Counted from the first letter of the stretch, positions 1 to 11,627 are shown. The stretch is 64,000 nucleotides of DNA from Primulina eburnea (GCF_022965805.1 NC_133101.1:14665054-14729053); one strand, 5' to 3'. The notes: generated from the letters alone by a model not told the origin. Numbers and translations: made by a program.

Positions 1-2619
1 AAGCCTTCTCTGATGATCAACATAAGGTGAATATGATTCCTGCATCAAAATTTTATGCATACAAACAGTAGGGCTAATTCCCCTTATATCAGCAATTGTC
101 CATCCCAGAGCAGATTTAAATTCTCTCAACACCCTCAACAATTTTTCTTTTTCAGTACAAGTAAGAAAAGAAGAGATGATTACCGGATATGTTGAATTTT
201 CACCTAAAAATGCATAACAGAGGTGACTTGGAAGTTCCTTCAATTCAGGGGATATTTTTGGTACCTCTATATTTGCATCTTCAAGTAATTCTACAGGATG
301 CACATCACTCTTTTCTCTAGGCAATGTATCGAGAGCAAGTAACTCCTCTTGGACATCCCAATCATCTTCATCCAATGTAGACACCGATTCCAACAAGCAT
401 CTCTCCAAGGAATCTTTTGTCAATCTTCCTGCACCAACATGAGATACACATGAGTCAATTACATCAATGCTATTACAAGTATTTACCTCATTTGGTTCTT
501 TGATTGTGTTGTAGATGTTGAACATGACTTCTTCTCCACCTACTCTCAATGTAAGCTCACCCTTGTGCACATCGATCAAAGCTTTTCCAGTGGCCAAAAA
601 TGGCCTTCCAAAAATAAGTGGGGTGTCCTGGTCTTCTTCCATATCTAGAATGACAAAATCAGCAGGAAATATAAATTTGTCTACCTTTACCAGAACATCC
701 TCCACTATACCCCGTGGATATGTAAGTGATCTATCCGCCAGCTGCAAGGTAATAATGCTAGGCTTCACCTCGCCAAGCTCTAAAGTCATGTAAATAGAAA
801 AAGGCATTAAATTAATACTGACACCTAAATCACACAAAGCTTTATTTATTCTAGAACCACCAATAATACAAGGGATAGTAAAACTCCCTGGATCTTTGAG
901 TTTCTGTGGTAGTTTCCTTTGAAGTATGGCGCTACACTCTTCTGTCAATTTCACTGTCTCAAACTCATGCAACTTTCTCTTCTTTGACATCACATCTTTT
1001 ATGAATTTTGCATAGTTTGGCATTTGCTCTAAAGCATCAGTAAATGGAATGTTGATATGAATCTTCTTGAAGATCTCCAAAAATTTGGCAAATTGATCAT
1101 CCAATTTCTTCTTCTTGAACCTCAGCGGATATGGAAGAGTCGGCTTAAATACCGGAGGTTGTTCAACTTCAGCTTCAACTTTAGTATTAGATCCCTCAGT
1201 TTCAACGTCTTCAACAATCACCTCATTTTCATCCTTCTCATTGGAATTTTTAACCTCAAGCTCTTTTCCACTTCTCAAAGTTACAGCTTTGCATTGCTCC
1301 TTTGGATTCACTTCAGTGTTACTTGGGAACTGACCTTTATTTTGATCTTTCAATGCATTAGCCAATTGACCAATCTGTGTCTCCAATGATTTCATAGTTG
1401 CTCCCATATTTCCCATGTGAGTTTCCATGCCATCAAGACGAGATTCAGTCCTAGCCATCCTTTTACTAGATTCAACAACAAATGTTCCAACAAGATCCTC
1501 AAGTGAAAGTTTTCCTTCCCCCTTTGATGTATTGAACCCCGATGGAGGATTCAACACATTCTTATTATTAGCAAATGAAAAATTTTCATGATTTCTCAAT
1601 CCAGGATGATAAGTGTTAGAGGGAGGGTTACCTCGATATCCTCCGTAGCCACCAAAATTCCTATTGTTGATATAATGAGCCTCATCAGGAATTTGTGGTT
1701 CTACAGTAACAACCGATGCATTTTCAACCTCTAATGTACCAGTCTTATTCATTGCTGCAATTTGATTTGTCAAAGCTGAAACTTGAGCTGTGAGTGATGT
1801 AATAGGATCAATGGCATAAATTCCAGCTTGCTTCTTTACTCCTGACCTTTCAGACGGCCACTGATAACTGTTAATGGTCATCTGTTCAAGCAAATCATAT
1901 GCTTGATCAGGTGATTTTGCAAATATCGTGCCACCAGCTGCTGCATCAACAGTGCCTCTTGTCTGTCCATTGAAACCATTGTAAAATAATTCAATCTGTA
2001 CCCAATCTTCGAAACCATGGTTTGGACATCTTCTCAACAACTCCTTATACCGTTCCCATGCCTCATATAATTGCTCAAAATCAGTCTGCCTAAAAGTACT
2101 TATCTCGATTTTTAACTGTGCAGACTTTGCAGGTGGGAAATATTTTGCAAGAAACTTAGTTGCTAACTCCTGCCATGTAGTGATACTCCCCAAAGGAAGC
2201 GATTGGAGCCATCCTCTTGCTTGGTCCCTAAGAGAAAAAGGAAACAAACGCATTCGAATTATATCATCAGAAACACCATTTATTTTTTCCGTATCAGTAA
2301 TTTCAAGGAATGTTCTGAGATGTAGATGAGGATCTGCAGTAGCGGCTCCATTAAACTGATTCTGTTGAACCATGTTTATCAATGTAGGCTTGACCTCAAA
2401 GTTGTTTGCATTAATTGTTCCTCGTGCTATACCAGAATAATGAGCATTCAATACTTGCCTAAAATGATCTCTGATGGGTATTGCAGGGGGTGGATTTTCA
2501 TTGTCTCTGTTTTCAGCCATTGCTCGAATCTCTTCTCTTCTTGCCTTTCTTAACCTTCTTGCGGTTCTTTCGATCTCAGGATCAAAAATGAGCAAGTCAA
2601 GATTTTGCGATCTTCGCAT
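1..2619 (-). CDS. Athila-type gag-protease-reverse transcriptase, 3' end off the window
   Basis: An uninterrupted reading frame of 873 codons runs from the ATG at 2619 to the first base of the window. The first ~400 residues are a plant Ty3/gypsy gag (start MRRSQNLDLLIF, capsid motif RMRLFPFSLRDQARGWL). An aspartic protease follows, with the active-site stretch ALCDLGVSINLMP near residue 597 (DLG in place of the usual DSG/DTG, as is common in Athila-like elements) and the flap-side motif PLIFGRPFLATGKALIDV. The last residues (TVCMHKILMQ, then QRRL) match the region just before the RT domain. No stop or frameshift was seen, unlike the duplicate copy at 3141-5069. It could make Gag and protease, but RT, RNase H and integrase lie outside the window, so activity cannot be judged. 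Confidence 0.85.
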   Translation of the reverse strand, partial: MRRSQNLDLLIFDPEIERTARRLRKARREEIRAMAENRDNENPPPAIPIRDHFRQVLNAHYSGIARGTINANNFEVKPTLINMVQQNQFNGAATADPHLHLRTFLEITDTEKINGVSDDIIRMRLFPFSLRDQARGWLQSLPLGSITTWQELATKFLAKYFPPAKSAQLKIEISTFRQTDFEQLYEAWERYKELLRRCPNHGFEDWVQIELFYNGFNGQTRGTVDAAAGGTIFAKSPDQAYDLLEQMTINSYQWPSERSGVKKQAGIYAIDPITSLTAQVSALTNQIAAMNKTGTLEVENASVVTVEPQIPDEAHYINNRNFGGYGGYRGNPPSNTYHPGLRNHENFSFANNKNVLNPPSGFNTSKGEGKLSLEDLVGTFVVESSKRMARTESRLDGMETHMGNMGATMKSLETQIGQLANALKDQNKGQFPSNTEVNPKEQCKAVTLRSGKELEVKNSNEKDENEVIVEDVETEGSNTKVEAEVEQPPVFKPTLPYPLRFKKKKLDDQFAKFLEIFKKIHINIPFTDALEQMPNYAKFIKDVMSKKRKLHEFETVKLTEECSAILQRKLPQKLKDPGSFTIPCIIGGSRINKALCDLGVSINLMPFSIYMTLELGEVKPSIITLQLADRSLTYPRGIVEDVLVKVDKFIFPADFVILDMEEDQDTPLIFGRPFLATGKALIDVHKGELTLRVGGEEVMFNIYNTIKEPNEVNTCNSIDVIDSCVSHVGAGRLTKDSLERCLLESVSTLDEDDWDVQEELLALDTLPREKSDVHPVELLEDANIEVPKISPELKELPSHLCYAFLGENSTYPVIISSFLTCTEKEKLLRVLREFKSALGWTIADIRGISPTVCMHKILMQESYSPYVDHQRRL

Positions 2620-2737
2620 GCACTGTCAAACAAAAACAATAAACAAATCAGTGTTTAATGTAGTATAATAAAAATAGCTCTAAATTAAAAATCTAGACTA
2701 ATTGGTAACAATACTAATATAAATTCAAATTTTACAC

Positions 2738-2755
2738 TCCCCGGCAACGGCGCCA
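2738..2755 (-). promoter_or_regulatory. Primer-binding site (tRNA-Asp), inner copy
   Basis: Plus-strand TCCCCGGCAACGGCGCCA equals the 3' end of plant tRNA-Asp(GUC) including CCA; the minus strand therefore binds it for 18 nt. It lies 6 bp from the end of the truncated LTR copy at 2762. Confidence 0.85.
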
Positions 2756-2761
2756 AAAACT

Positions 2762-3140
2762 TGTTGCGTGTTTTCTTAATTGCTTGCAAGTGCACAACGT
2801 CAAGTTATAGTAAAATGTAATTTTGAGTACAAGTGCCGATCCCACGAGGAATGTATTTCTAAATTTATATTAATGCTTGTAATTAAAATAGTCTTGATTT
2901 TATTTAGAATAATCAAATAACAGATTTGTTCGCATCAATAACTGAATTGAAAATAAATTTAATTGTAATACCAAACAGAGTTGAACAACAATGGAATAAA
3001 AGATCTAGAGGTCCGATTTCACGCAACTATCCACCATGTGTATTTTTGTGTAGCTATATTATATTTGTCCTTCTTATTCATTAGCCAAGAATTCTAAAAT
3101 CATCTACTCCCTCTCCCGAGTGTTAAGCAGATACTAATTA
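2762..3140 (-). repeat. Truncated inner copy of the Athila 5' LTR (last 379 bp)
   Basis: It matches 5211-5588 and stops abruptly at the duplication junction at 3140/3141. It starts with TGTTGCGTG on the plus strand, the CA-ending edge of the LTR in element orientation. It lacks the LTR start, so it should not act as a complete LTR. Confidence 0.85.
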
Positions 3141-5069
3141 CCAGAACATCCTCCACTATACCCCGTGGATATGTAAGTGATCTATCCGCCAGCTGCAAGG
3201 TAATAATGCTAGGCTTCACCTCGCCAAGCTCTAAAGTCATGTAAATAGAAAAAGGCATTAAATTAATACTGACACCTAAATCACACAAAGCTTTATTTAT
3301 TCTAGAACCACCAATAATACAAGGGATAGTAAAACTCCCTGGATCTTTGAGTTTCTGTGGTAGTTTCCTTTGAAGTATGGCGCTACACTCTTCTGTCAAT
3401 TTCACTGTCTCAAACTCATGCAACTTTCTCTTCTTTGACATCACATCTTTTATGAATTTTGCATAGTTTGGCATTTGCTCTAAAGCATCAGTAAATGGAA
3501 TGTTGATATGAATCTTCTTGAAGATCTCCAAAAATTTGGCAAATTGATCATCCAATTTCTTCTTCTTGAACCTCAGCGGATATGGAAGAGTCGGCTTAAA
3601 TACCGGAGGTTGTTCAACTTCAGCTTCAACTTTAGTATTAGATCCCTCAGTTTCAACGTCTTCAACAATCACCTCATTTTCATCCTTCTCATTGGAATTT
3701 TTAACCTCAAGCTCTTTTCCACTTCTCAAAGTTACAGCTTTTCATTGCTCCTTTGGATTCACTTCAGTGTTACTTGGGAACTGACCTTTATTTTGATCTT
3801 TCAATGCATTAGCCAATTGACCAATCTGTGTCTCCAATGATTTCATGTTGCTCCCATATTTCCCATGTGAGTTTCCATGCCATCAAGACGAGATTCAGTC
3901 CTAGCCATCCTTTTACTAGATTCAACAACAAATGTTCCAACAAGATCCTCAAGTGAAAGTTTTCCTTCCCCCTTTGATGTATTGAACCCCGGTGGAGGAT
4001 TCAACACATTCTTATTATTAGCAAATGAAAAATTTTCATGATTTCTCAATCCAGGATGATAAGTGTTAGAGGGAGGGTTACCTCGATATCCTCCGTAGCC
4101 ACCAAAATTCCTATTGTTGATATAATGAGCCTCATCAGGAATTTGTGGTTCTACAGTAACAACCGATGTATTTTCAACCTCTGATGTACCAGTCTTATTC
4201 ATTGCTGCAATTTGATTTGTCAAAGCTGAAACTTGAGCTGTGAGTGATGTAATAGGATCAATGGCATAAATTCCAGCTTGCTTCTTTACTCCTGACCTTT
4301 CAGACGGCCACTGATAACTGTTAATGGTCATCTGTTCAAGCAAATCATATGCTTGATCAGGTGATTTTGCAAATATCGTGCCACCAGCTGCTGCATCAAC
4401 AGTGCCTCTTGTCTGTCCATTGAAACCATTGTAAAATAATTCAATCTGTACCCAATCTTCGAAACCATGGTTTGGACATCTTCTCAACAACTCCTTATAC
4501 CGTTCCCATGCCTCATATAATTGCTCAAAATCAGTCTGCCTAAAAGTACTTATCTCGATTTTTAACTGTGCAGACTTTGCAGGTGGGAAATATTTTGCAA
4601 GAAACTTAGTTGCTAACTCCTGCCATGTAGTGATACTCCCCAAAGGAAGCGATTGGAGCCATCCTCTTGCTTGGTCCCTAAGAGAAAAAGGAAACAAACG
4701 CATTCGAATTATATCATCAGAAACACCATTTATTTTTTCCGTATCAGTAATTTCAAGGAATGTTCTGAGATGTAGATGAGGATCTGCAGTAGCGGCTCCA
4801 TTAAACTGATTCTGTTGAACCATGTTTATCAATGTAGGCTTGACCTCAAAGTTGTTTGCATTAATTGTTCCTCGTGCTATACCAGAATAATGAGCATTCA
4901 ATACTTGCCTAAAATGATCTCTGATGGGTATTGCAGGGGGTGGATTTTCATTGTCTCTGTTTTCAGCCATTGCTCGAATCTCTTCTCTTCTTGCCTTTCT
5001 TAACCTTCTTGCGGTTCTTTCGATCTCAGGATCAAAAATGAGCAAGTCAAGATTTTGCGATCTTCGCAT
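3141..5069 (-). pseudogene. Broken duplicate of Athila gag and partial protease
   Basis: The gag frame opens at 5069 and runs 408 codons to a stop at 3843. It stops there because one base is missing near 3846 (catgttg here, catagttg in the intact copy at 1395). The following protease-side frame also has a nonsense codon near 3742 (TGC to TGA). The frame restarting at 3729 contains the DLG protease motif and then runs across the duplication junction into LTR sequence. The sequence is otherwise nearly identical to the intact copy, so the damage arose after, or with, the duplication. Confidence 0.9.
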
Positions 5070-5186
5070 GCACTGTCAAACAAAAACAATAAACAAATCA
5101 GTGTTTAATGTAGTATAATAAAAATAGCTCTAAATTAAAATCTAGACTAATTGGTAACAATACTAATATAAATTCAAATTTTACAC

Positions 5187-5204
5187 TCCCCGGCAACGGC
5201 GCCA
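5187..5204 (-). promoter_or_regulatory. Primer-binding site (tRNA-Asp), outer copy
   Basis: Same 18-nt match to the tRNA-Asp 3' end as at 2738-2755. It sits 6 bp from the complete LTR and would be the PBS used first in a transcript from that LTR. Confidence 0.85.
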
Positions 5205-5210
5205 AAAACT

Positions 5211-6546
5211 TGTTGCGTGTTTTCTTAATTGCTTGCAAGTGCACAACGTCAAGTTATAGTAAAATGTAATTTTGAGTACAAGTGCCGATCCCACGAGGAA
5301 TGTATTCTAAATTTATATTAATGCTTGTAATTAAAATAGTCTTGATTTTATTTAGAATAATCAAATAACAGATTTGTTCGCATCAATAACTGAATTGAAA
5401 ATAAATTTAATTGTAATACCAAACAGAGTTGAACAACAATGGAATAAAAGATCTAGAGGTCCGATTTCACGCAACTATCCACCATGTGTATTTTTGTGTA
5501 GCTATATTATATTTGTCCTTCTTATTCATTAGCCAAGAATTCTAAAATCATCTACTCCCTCTCCCGAGTGTTAAGCAGATACTAATTATCTAACAAAAGA
5601 TTGTAACGTCCCCATCAACAATCTATAATTAAATAACACAATAAGCACTCAAGTCTTTTAATGGCTTCAATAGCACTATATGTCCTCCCGAACTATATAA
5701 ATACTATCGATGTATTTTTCCCTTTCTTGTTTATAAATTCCCTTTTCCAAGTGATAATTTATAAACATAAGCATCATTCAAGATATGGCCAATAAATTGA
5801 AAGCATTAAAATTGGAAACATACAAATGAACAATAAGGAAATCTCATATAGCATAAATCATAAATCATCACACATGGTTTCTAGTTTTGATCCATCGTTC
5901 CTCTAGAAATAAAAATTAGTTCATAATAAAAATAACACAACACACAAATCTTAAACAAAACATAGTAAATAACAATGAAAGTAAAGAAAGAAGAACTTAG
6001 AACAAGAGTTTTGGAGTTCAAATGAAGCTTTTATCCAAAGATGTGCAAGAACTTTCCCAAGGATGCACTTGATCTTTAATCTCTTTGTTGTAGCCTCCAA
6101 CCTTTTCCTTTTTCTCCAAGATGCCCTAGATGATGAATAATGGAAGCTTTTTATAGTCCTCAACAAGTCTTGCACGCAAAACACCAAAGTCTTCAAGTCC
6201 CATGCGCAGCACACCATAGTTTCACAATTTCCGGAAGTTGTCTGTGCATGACCGCAGGTGCGGTAATCTAAGGAGCGCGGGTGCGGTGTCTTCTCGGCAG
6301 AAATTCTCCTGTGCAACTGGTGATACCGCGGGTGCGGCGCTTGCATGACCGCGGGTGCGGTCTCTTGCTTCGTGTCTTTTTGTCCTTTGCACCTTCTAAT
6401 TCATCACTATATCACTCCAAACTCCCATTTCTAAGCTTCCAAACTACAATAACAAAAACAACAACATATCCAATAAAACCTGCTCAAAAATCACAAAATT
6501 CCAAGTTAAAAACAAGTAATAAAAGTACAATAAATTGCACTTATCA
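5211..6546 (-). repeat. Athila 5' LTR, complete (1336 bp)
   Basis: On the plus strand it begins TGTTGCGTG next to the PBS and ends TTATCA; in element orientation it therefore starts TGATAAGTGC and ends CA. It is AT-rich except for a GC-rich repeat patch at 6243-6363. No coding capacity is recognised; short frames in it look random. Confidence 0.85.
6243..6363. repeat. GC-rich short palindromic repeats within the Athila LTR
   Basis: Four copies of a 13-bp near-palindrome of the form ACCGC-GGG-TGCGGT lie here: near 6249 (GACCGCAGGTGCGG), 6275 (AGCGCGGGTGCGG), 6327 (ACCGCGGGTGCGG) and 6350 (ACCGCGGGTGCGGT). Each can fold as a small hairpin. They stand out sharply against the AT-rich LTR. Confidence 0.75.
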
Positions 6547-6711
6547 AGAGGTACGAAGTAACACCCCCTCTCAAACTTTCTGACAAAATCTGCCACAATA
6601 CTATCTCCCTGTCTCAACGTCATAAATTCACTGGTCAAACGAGGACGTACTTCTTCAGTGAAGTACTTGGAGTAGAAGTCCTCCTTGAAACCATTCCAAG
6701 GCAGCACCTGC
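6547..6711 (-). pseudogene. Tekay-like gag fragment (downstream piece of a split gag)
   Basis: The minus strand encodes a continuation of the gag that begins at 14839: motifs LPWNGFKEDFYSKYFTEEV, SEFMTLRQGDS and KFERGCYFVPL align with the gag at 62596-63674. It is cut at 6546 by the Athila LTR and at 6711 by the LTR of the 6712-14432 element. Without the two insertions it would join directly to residues ending VNLQ at 14437. Confidence 0.85.
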
Positions 6712-7463
6712 TGTAACGTACCGTACTTTTACTACTTCAAAATTTGCGGAAAAATTAAAAATTTTCTTTAATCATAAAATATCCTTCAACATTTATCATA
6801 AAATATTACAACCAAGTCCCCCATAAGATATGGTTGTTCAAAACATCATCAAATAAAATGGTTCACCAACATACTTGTTCAAATTATTTCCCATCGAAAC
6901 ATAAAATCAGAGTATTTTAAACTGTGCTTAAAACATAAACTTGGCGGTCCTCGGGTTTAGCCTCCTGCTCAGTCCAAGCCTGCTACTTAGTCCCCACCTC
7001 CTGTCTCCTCATCAACATAGTTACCTGCATCGATCAAGTCTAGTGAGTCTAAAGACTCAACACGTATAAACTGGGAATAACGAGTACTACATAATAAAAT
7101 CACATGCAACTTTAAAATAGGGAATACATAACTTGAAACTTGAACTTGCAAAATAAACTTGAACTCTTAATAAACTTGAACTTAAAATAAACTTGAGCTT
7201 TGCATAACCTTTGAACTTTCATAATAAACTTTGAACTTTGCGTAATAACTTTGAACTTTGCGTACATACATACTATGACGTGCCATCATCATAAACTTTC
7301 ATAAACATACTGCATACTTGAACATACTTGAACATACGTAACTTCATCATTTTCGTAGAGGATGTTTCAATGCAAGTGACCCTTAACATAATAAATATCT
7401 GATCAGACAAACCACAGTACTGGGCTGACAGGGACGTATCCACTGCCACATACATGAGATCCC

Positions 7464-7577
7464 TGTTCATAATTTAACAGGCCAGTTGATCCACGTTCAT
7501 AATTTAACGCTTCACAACCACGATCTAACCCGTTCATAATTTAACGGGCGGATTGGTCCCCGTTCATAATTTAACGC
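7464..7577. repeat. Four short palindromic GTTCATAATTTAAC repeats in LTR
   Basis: Copies start at 7464, 7495, 7532 and 7562. The fuller form CGTTCATAATTTAACG is an imperfect palindrome (CGTT...AACG). The same block recurs in all related LTRs (about 12383-12495, 15704-15755, 30389-30500, 36694-36808, 55384-55523, 61589-61715). Confidence 0.8.
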
Positions 7578-8034
7578 TTTCCAATCCTAACATAATTTGG
7601 TCACAAGACATTTAGCATACCTCCAAAAACTTAAAATATTTTCTTTGCACGTCCTGCATACTTACTTGGTGTTGAGGGATTCGTTGGATCTCGATTGGGG
7701 CCGTTGCTGCACATACTAACATGAATTCAAAAACTTAACTTGCATATCTCATACTTAGCATGCTTACTCTCCAGCTCAAACGCCTCTTAGGACATTCTAA
7801 AATTCCCATGACTCGACCCTGTAAATCATAGTACTAAATCATGACATAAAACTCAAAGCATACTATAAATTTTTCCCAAAACATGAAGGACACGGACCTT
7901 GCTTAAAACACGGTTCAATGATCCAAAATGAAACTTCATATCATCTAAATTAATTTTTAGTATACTAGGATATAAAGATTTAATAGTACTCAAAAAAATC
8001 AAGAAAAACTAATTTTGAAGTCAAAAATCTGCAC

Positions 8035-8275
8035 TAGGCAGCGCTGTCCCGCACAAGCAGCGCACCTGCGCTGCACACAGCAGCGCAGGTGCGGCGCTGC
8101 TGCCGCACAGGCAGCGCACCCGCGCTGCCTAGAGCAGCGCGGGTGCGGCCTGCTGCCGCAGAGGCAGCGCCCCTGCGCTGCCTCTGGCAGCGCAGGTGCG
8201 GCATGCCCTCGGCCAGGCAGCGCCCCTGCGCTGCCTATGGCAGCACAGGTGCGGCGCTGCTGCACCCGAACGCTA
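8035..8275. repeat. GC-rich hairpin-forming minisatellite in LTR (four units)
   Basis: Units of about 57 bp contain GGCAGCGC...GCGCTGCC and CCGCAC...GTGCGG inverted arms, so each can fold as a nested hairpin. The flanking LTR is AT-rich. The sister LTR has one unit fewer (12950-13130). Confidence 0.85.
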
Positions 8276-9055
8276 CTCTTCCGACACGAACTCCTAAAAA
8301 CATCATTACTAACTTTCGTATATGTAGCAACGATCACCCATCGATACCCAACGAAGCCTGCAACAAGAAATTCTCAAGAACACATTAAAATTCATAACTT
8401 TCTTGAAACACGATTTGAGCAGTCATACTAAAAACTCCATAACTCACTCGTTTTTAATCCAAATAACTCGAATTTTATATCAAATCGAACGTATCAAAAA
8501 GATCTACGTTTTTGTAATTAAAAGTTTCCTCAAAATCTTTACTGAAAAATCGCAGTATTTTTCAGAACAACAAAAACGTGAATTTGGTGATCCAAAAATT
8601 GTTTCAAACTTGATCTAAACGTGATTGCTCAAACTTCTACGCATCGCACATATAATTTTCGCATAAATAACAACACAACACATAATATGACATGATCGAT
8701 GCAGCAAGAACAGAATATACGTGCCTTTTGATATTTAAAAATACCGTAACGACGATACCGAAGCGGAGATGATACGAGAGACGATCCGGAACGAACTTTG
8801 CTCGATTTTTCTTTGAAGAAAGCTCACTAAAAATTTGTTGCTAGAAATTCAGAGATTGTACGTGTATATGTAAGGAGAACTTGGAGAGGAGAAAATAATA
8901 ATAATAAGGAGATTGATTGATAGAAAGAAGTTTTAAAAATCTTTCTTTCTATTAGTCAAAAAGGTTGAATGGAATGTGTTTTATGTTTTGTGTGTGTTTG
9001 TGTGTTTACGTGTAGTTGTGTGTGTAGAGTGTGTGTGTGTTTGTGTTTTAATATA

Positions 9056-9091
<36 letters not shown>

Positions 9092-9570
9092 CACAAACAA
9101 TTGTAACATGTGTATCTAATATGATAAAAATATACTTAAAAACATTTAACATACTAATTTAAAATAAATCTCATATTAACCCCACTATAAATTTTAACTT
9201 TAAATAAGATGCACAAATGCTAAAATTCTAAAAATTTAAAATCAAATAATCATTTAAATAATTTAATTAAGCTCTTAAATTTCTAAAATTAATTAAATTA
9301 TTTAAAATACTCCATCCTTATAAAATACTGCATTAAAATTTACTAAAAATCGTCCCGGTCTCCTTTCCTCAATCTCGCCTCGAATAATCGCCTGAAACAT
9401 AAAACTCTAGAAACATTTTAACATACATTAAATAAACATAAATAATTAAAATAATAAATTTCATAAATTAAATGAAAGCATGCATTAAAATCATTTAATA
9501 AAATACATAAGGAATTTAATAACTTGCACGCACTTGGTTCATATGGACTTAAAATTTTCGGGACTTCACA

Positions 9571-11627
9571 ATCTATCCCCCTTAATTTGAATTTCGTCCC
9601 CGAAATTCGCTAATCCTCAATAATCCAAAAGTTTAGATTCTTAATTCTAGTATTCCAAAAATCCACGCTACCGTTGCGCTACTCTGATAAATATTTAAGT
9701 CTTATGTTGTCCTTACGTCTCTTCAATCCTAATTAAATTTCCTACCAAAAACCTCGTTTGCGATTCACAACTTAAAACGACTTATGGAGACTTACTTTTA
9801 CTTTACTATAATCTCGACTTCTAACTTTTCTCACCGTTCCCAATATTAAAAATGGAGGCTCAAACTTATCGTATCATACCGACCTTATACTATACCCGTA
9901 ATGATCAGTGACCTATTACATTTGCATTTACGCAATTCATCTTAAAAATTCTTAGCACCCAAAAATTACTGATCAACTCTTATCCTCGGCAATACACTTA
10001 ATAGTTAAACATTATATTACCTCATAATAATATTGGCCTACAACTCTTGAATCGATTCTTTCCTTACAATACTAAGCTTATGTAACTGAGCTATTTACAA
10101 GTACGTCCCAAATATAAAATTGTTGTCAACCTTTAATTTCGAGTAAGGAATACAACAAGTATAAAAGTCTATAAGATTTTTAAACAAAATAAATTATGAC
10201 ATATCATTATAATAATGAGATAAGATATACATAATTATTTAAACATATACAATATTATATACACCATATTTATACCATAAAATTATACAAATACATACAT
10301 ATACCAACGGTCATAAAACGGTAACTAACGGCTAGTTTTTGATTTTTCTCTATAAATACCATCTCACAAATACATTCAATCACTCCAACTTTCTCTTCTC
10401 TCTAAAACTTATTCTTCATCAATTTTTTTTTTTTTTTTCCCGAAGAAAACGAAGATGGATCTTGCAAAGTTATTTTTAATTCTTTTAGTTATTGCATTTA
10501 CGATTCTTATATTTATTGGAGAATATCCTCCTCATGTTTTTTCTTTATTTTTACGATTACTTGTAATTGTTGTTTATTCATTACTTTGTTTTACAATATT
10601 TATTAATTAATAAAATGTATCGTGATTTGTCGTACCATCATGGCAAACTTTTAGATTTCTTACTCAATAAAAATCTTAATATTCATTGATTGATAACTTA
10701 TGTTGAAGACCACTAATTCCCTTTTGTATTTATTTCACCCAAAAATTCCGTTTAAACAAATATCCCATAAATTTTAAATTCAACCTTACGATACCCAAAT
10801 AATTTATATTTTTGGCCCTACAACTCTTCAAAATTTGCATCTTCGTACCCATAAATTTTTCGACTTAACCTCATTAACCTTAAAATTCTTTGCACTCAAA
10901 ATTAAATCCCAAATTTGGTAAATTCGAAACTAACTCCTTATAATTTTATCTTTGCACTTAAGTCCTGAAATTATTGGTCAGTACAAGTAGGTCCTTAAAA
11001 TTCTCAATTCATGCCATTCAATCCTTAAATCTAACTAAATAGAGCATACACCTTAAATAAATTCTACGTCTTTATACTTCCAAAGATCGTCGTAGTTCCA
11101 AATCATTAATCCTTACATGGAGTTCTCAGAAAGCAACTAAGCTAACAACCACAAACCATCAGTAATTTCTTAGAAAATCTACAAGTCCCAAAAGCATTCA
11201 TAATTGTCAAGTTTAACTTATGACTCACAAGTATAACATCAGTACTACTAACCAAAAATTAATATAGACAAATCAATTACAACTTTTCCTGACACTCAAA
11301 AGCAAAATTCTTACTCATGTCCAATTCCACCACAACAGCGTGCAAGAAAATTAAATAGTTTTTCATTTCATGTCGTAATATGCATAAAAATTTCAAAGAT
11401 CCATTCTCAACTCATAACGACATGTAAACTTGTACTCCAAAATGTATGTCATGTAAACATACAAGTAATAGCATTTAAAACATGCACATGCTGAAATCAT
11501 GACTCCATGCTTACTACTTAAAAGACTTTAAAATTTTAGAACTTACAGACTTGAGGTGCGACTTCGTGAGCTTCTTGCGACTGGCAGTAGGCATAACCCT
11601 TTACAAGAACCTGGCTTTGATACCAAC
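9571..11627 (-). other. Internal region of the coding-free element
   Basis: 2057 bp of AT-rich sequence with no protease, RT or integrase motif in any frame. At the 3' side (9571-9588 on the plus strand) is the polypurine tract in minus orientation (AAATTAAGGGGGATAGAT). At the 5' side, about 11530-11612 is the leader shared with the Tekay-like elements, next to the PBS. A 63-codon plus-strand frame at 11551 is the antisense of the leader. Confidence 0.8.
11613..11627 (-). promoter_or_regulatory. Primer-binding site, initiator-Met tRNA type
   Basis: The minus strand reads GTTGGTATCAAAGCC directly after the LTR. This is one base off the usual TGGTATCAGAGC plant iMet PBS, as seen in the related element at 15061-15075. 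Confidence 0.8.

Larger units (their letters stand above)
690..5588. repeat. 2.45-kb direct tandem duplication inside the Athila element
   Basis: Positions 690-3140 and 3141-5588 are near-identical in direct orientation. The offset is 2451 at the left end and 2448 at the right; three single-base deletions in the second copy (near 3846, 5142 and 5306) account for the difference. The junction at 3138-3142 joins LTR sequence ending ACTAATTA to protease sequence TTACCAGAAC, with a 3-bp TTA overlap between the parent ends. This points to microhomology-mediated duplication, not two insertions. Confidence 0.9.
1..6546 (-). mobile_element. Athila-type Ty3/gypsy LTR retrotransposon, right part, with internal tandem duplication
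   Basis: The element is transcribed leftward and runs off the left edge. Reading the minus strand: a 1336-bp 5' LTR, a tRNA-Asp primer-binding site, gag, then protease and the start of reverse transcriptase. A 2.45-kb block (end of LTR, PBS, gag, part of protease) is present twice in tandem. The gag type (no zinc knuckle seen), the DLG-type protease and the Asp PBS fit the Athila lineage. The element inserted into the gag of a Tekay-like element: gag residues resume at 6547, and the candidate TSD base run AGAGG lies at 6547-6551. Its partner is off the window, so the TSD is unconfirmed. Confidence 0.85.
6712..9570 (-). repeat. 3' LTR of the 6712-14432 element (2859 bp)
   Basis: Plus-strand ends are TGTAACGTAC and GACTTCACA. 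It is near-identical to 11628-14432. It contains palindromic CGTTCATAATTTAACG repeats (7464-7577), a GC-rich hairpin array (8035-8275) and a TA run (about 9050-9092). Frames such as 7999-8431 on both strands are readings of the hairpin array and are not genes. Confidence 0.9.

Noticed and set aside
5187..5204. tRNA-Asp gene
   Set aside because: Only the 3' terminal 18 nt match, next to an LTR edge; this is a primer-binding site.
8015..8275. CRISPR-like regular repeat pattern
   Set aside because: This is a plant nuclear region. Units are contiguous, palindromic and inside LTRs, with no unique spacers or cas genes.
7999..8431. Overlapping frames on both strands rich in R, C, A and P (also 12915-13293, 16100-16555, 37032-37413, 55751-56132, 61161-61433)
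   Set aside because: They are readings of the GC-rich hairpin arrays, occur on both strands at once and recur only because the LTRs are copies.
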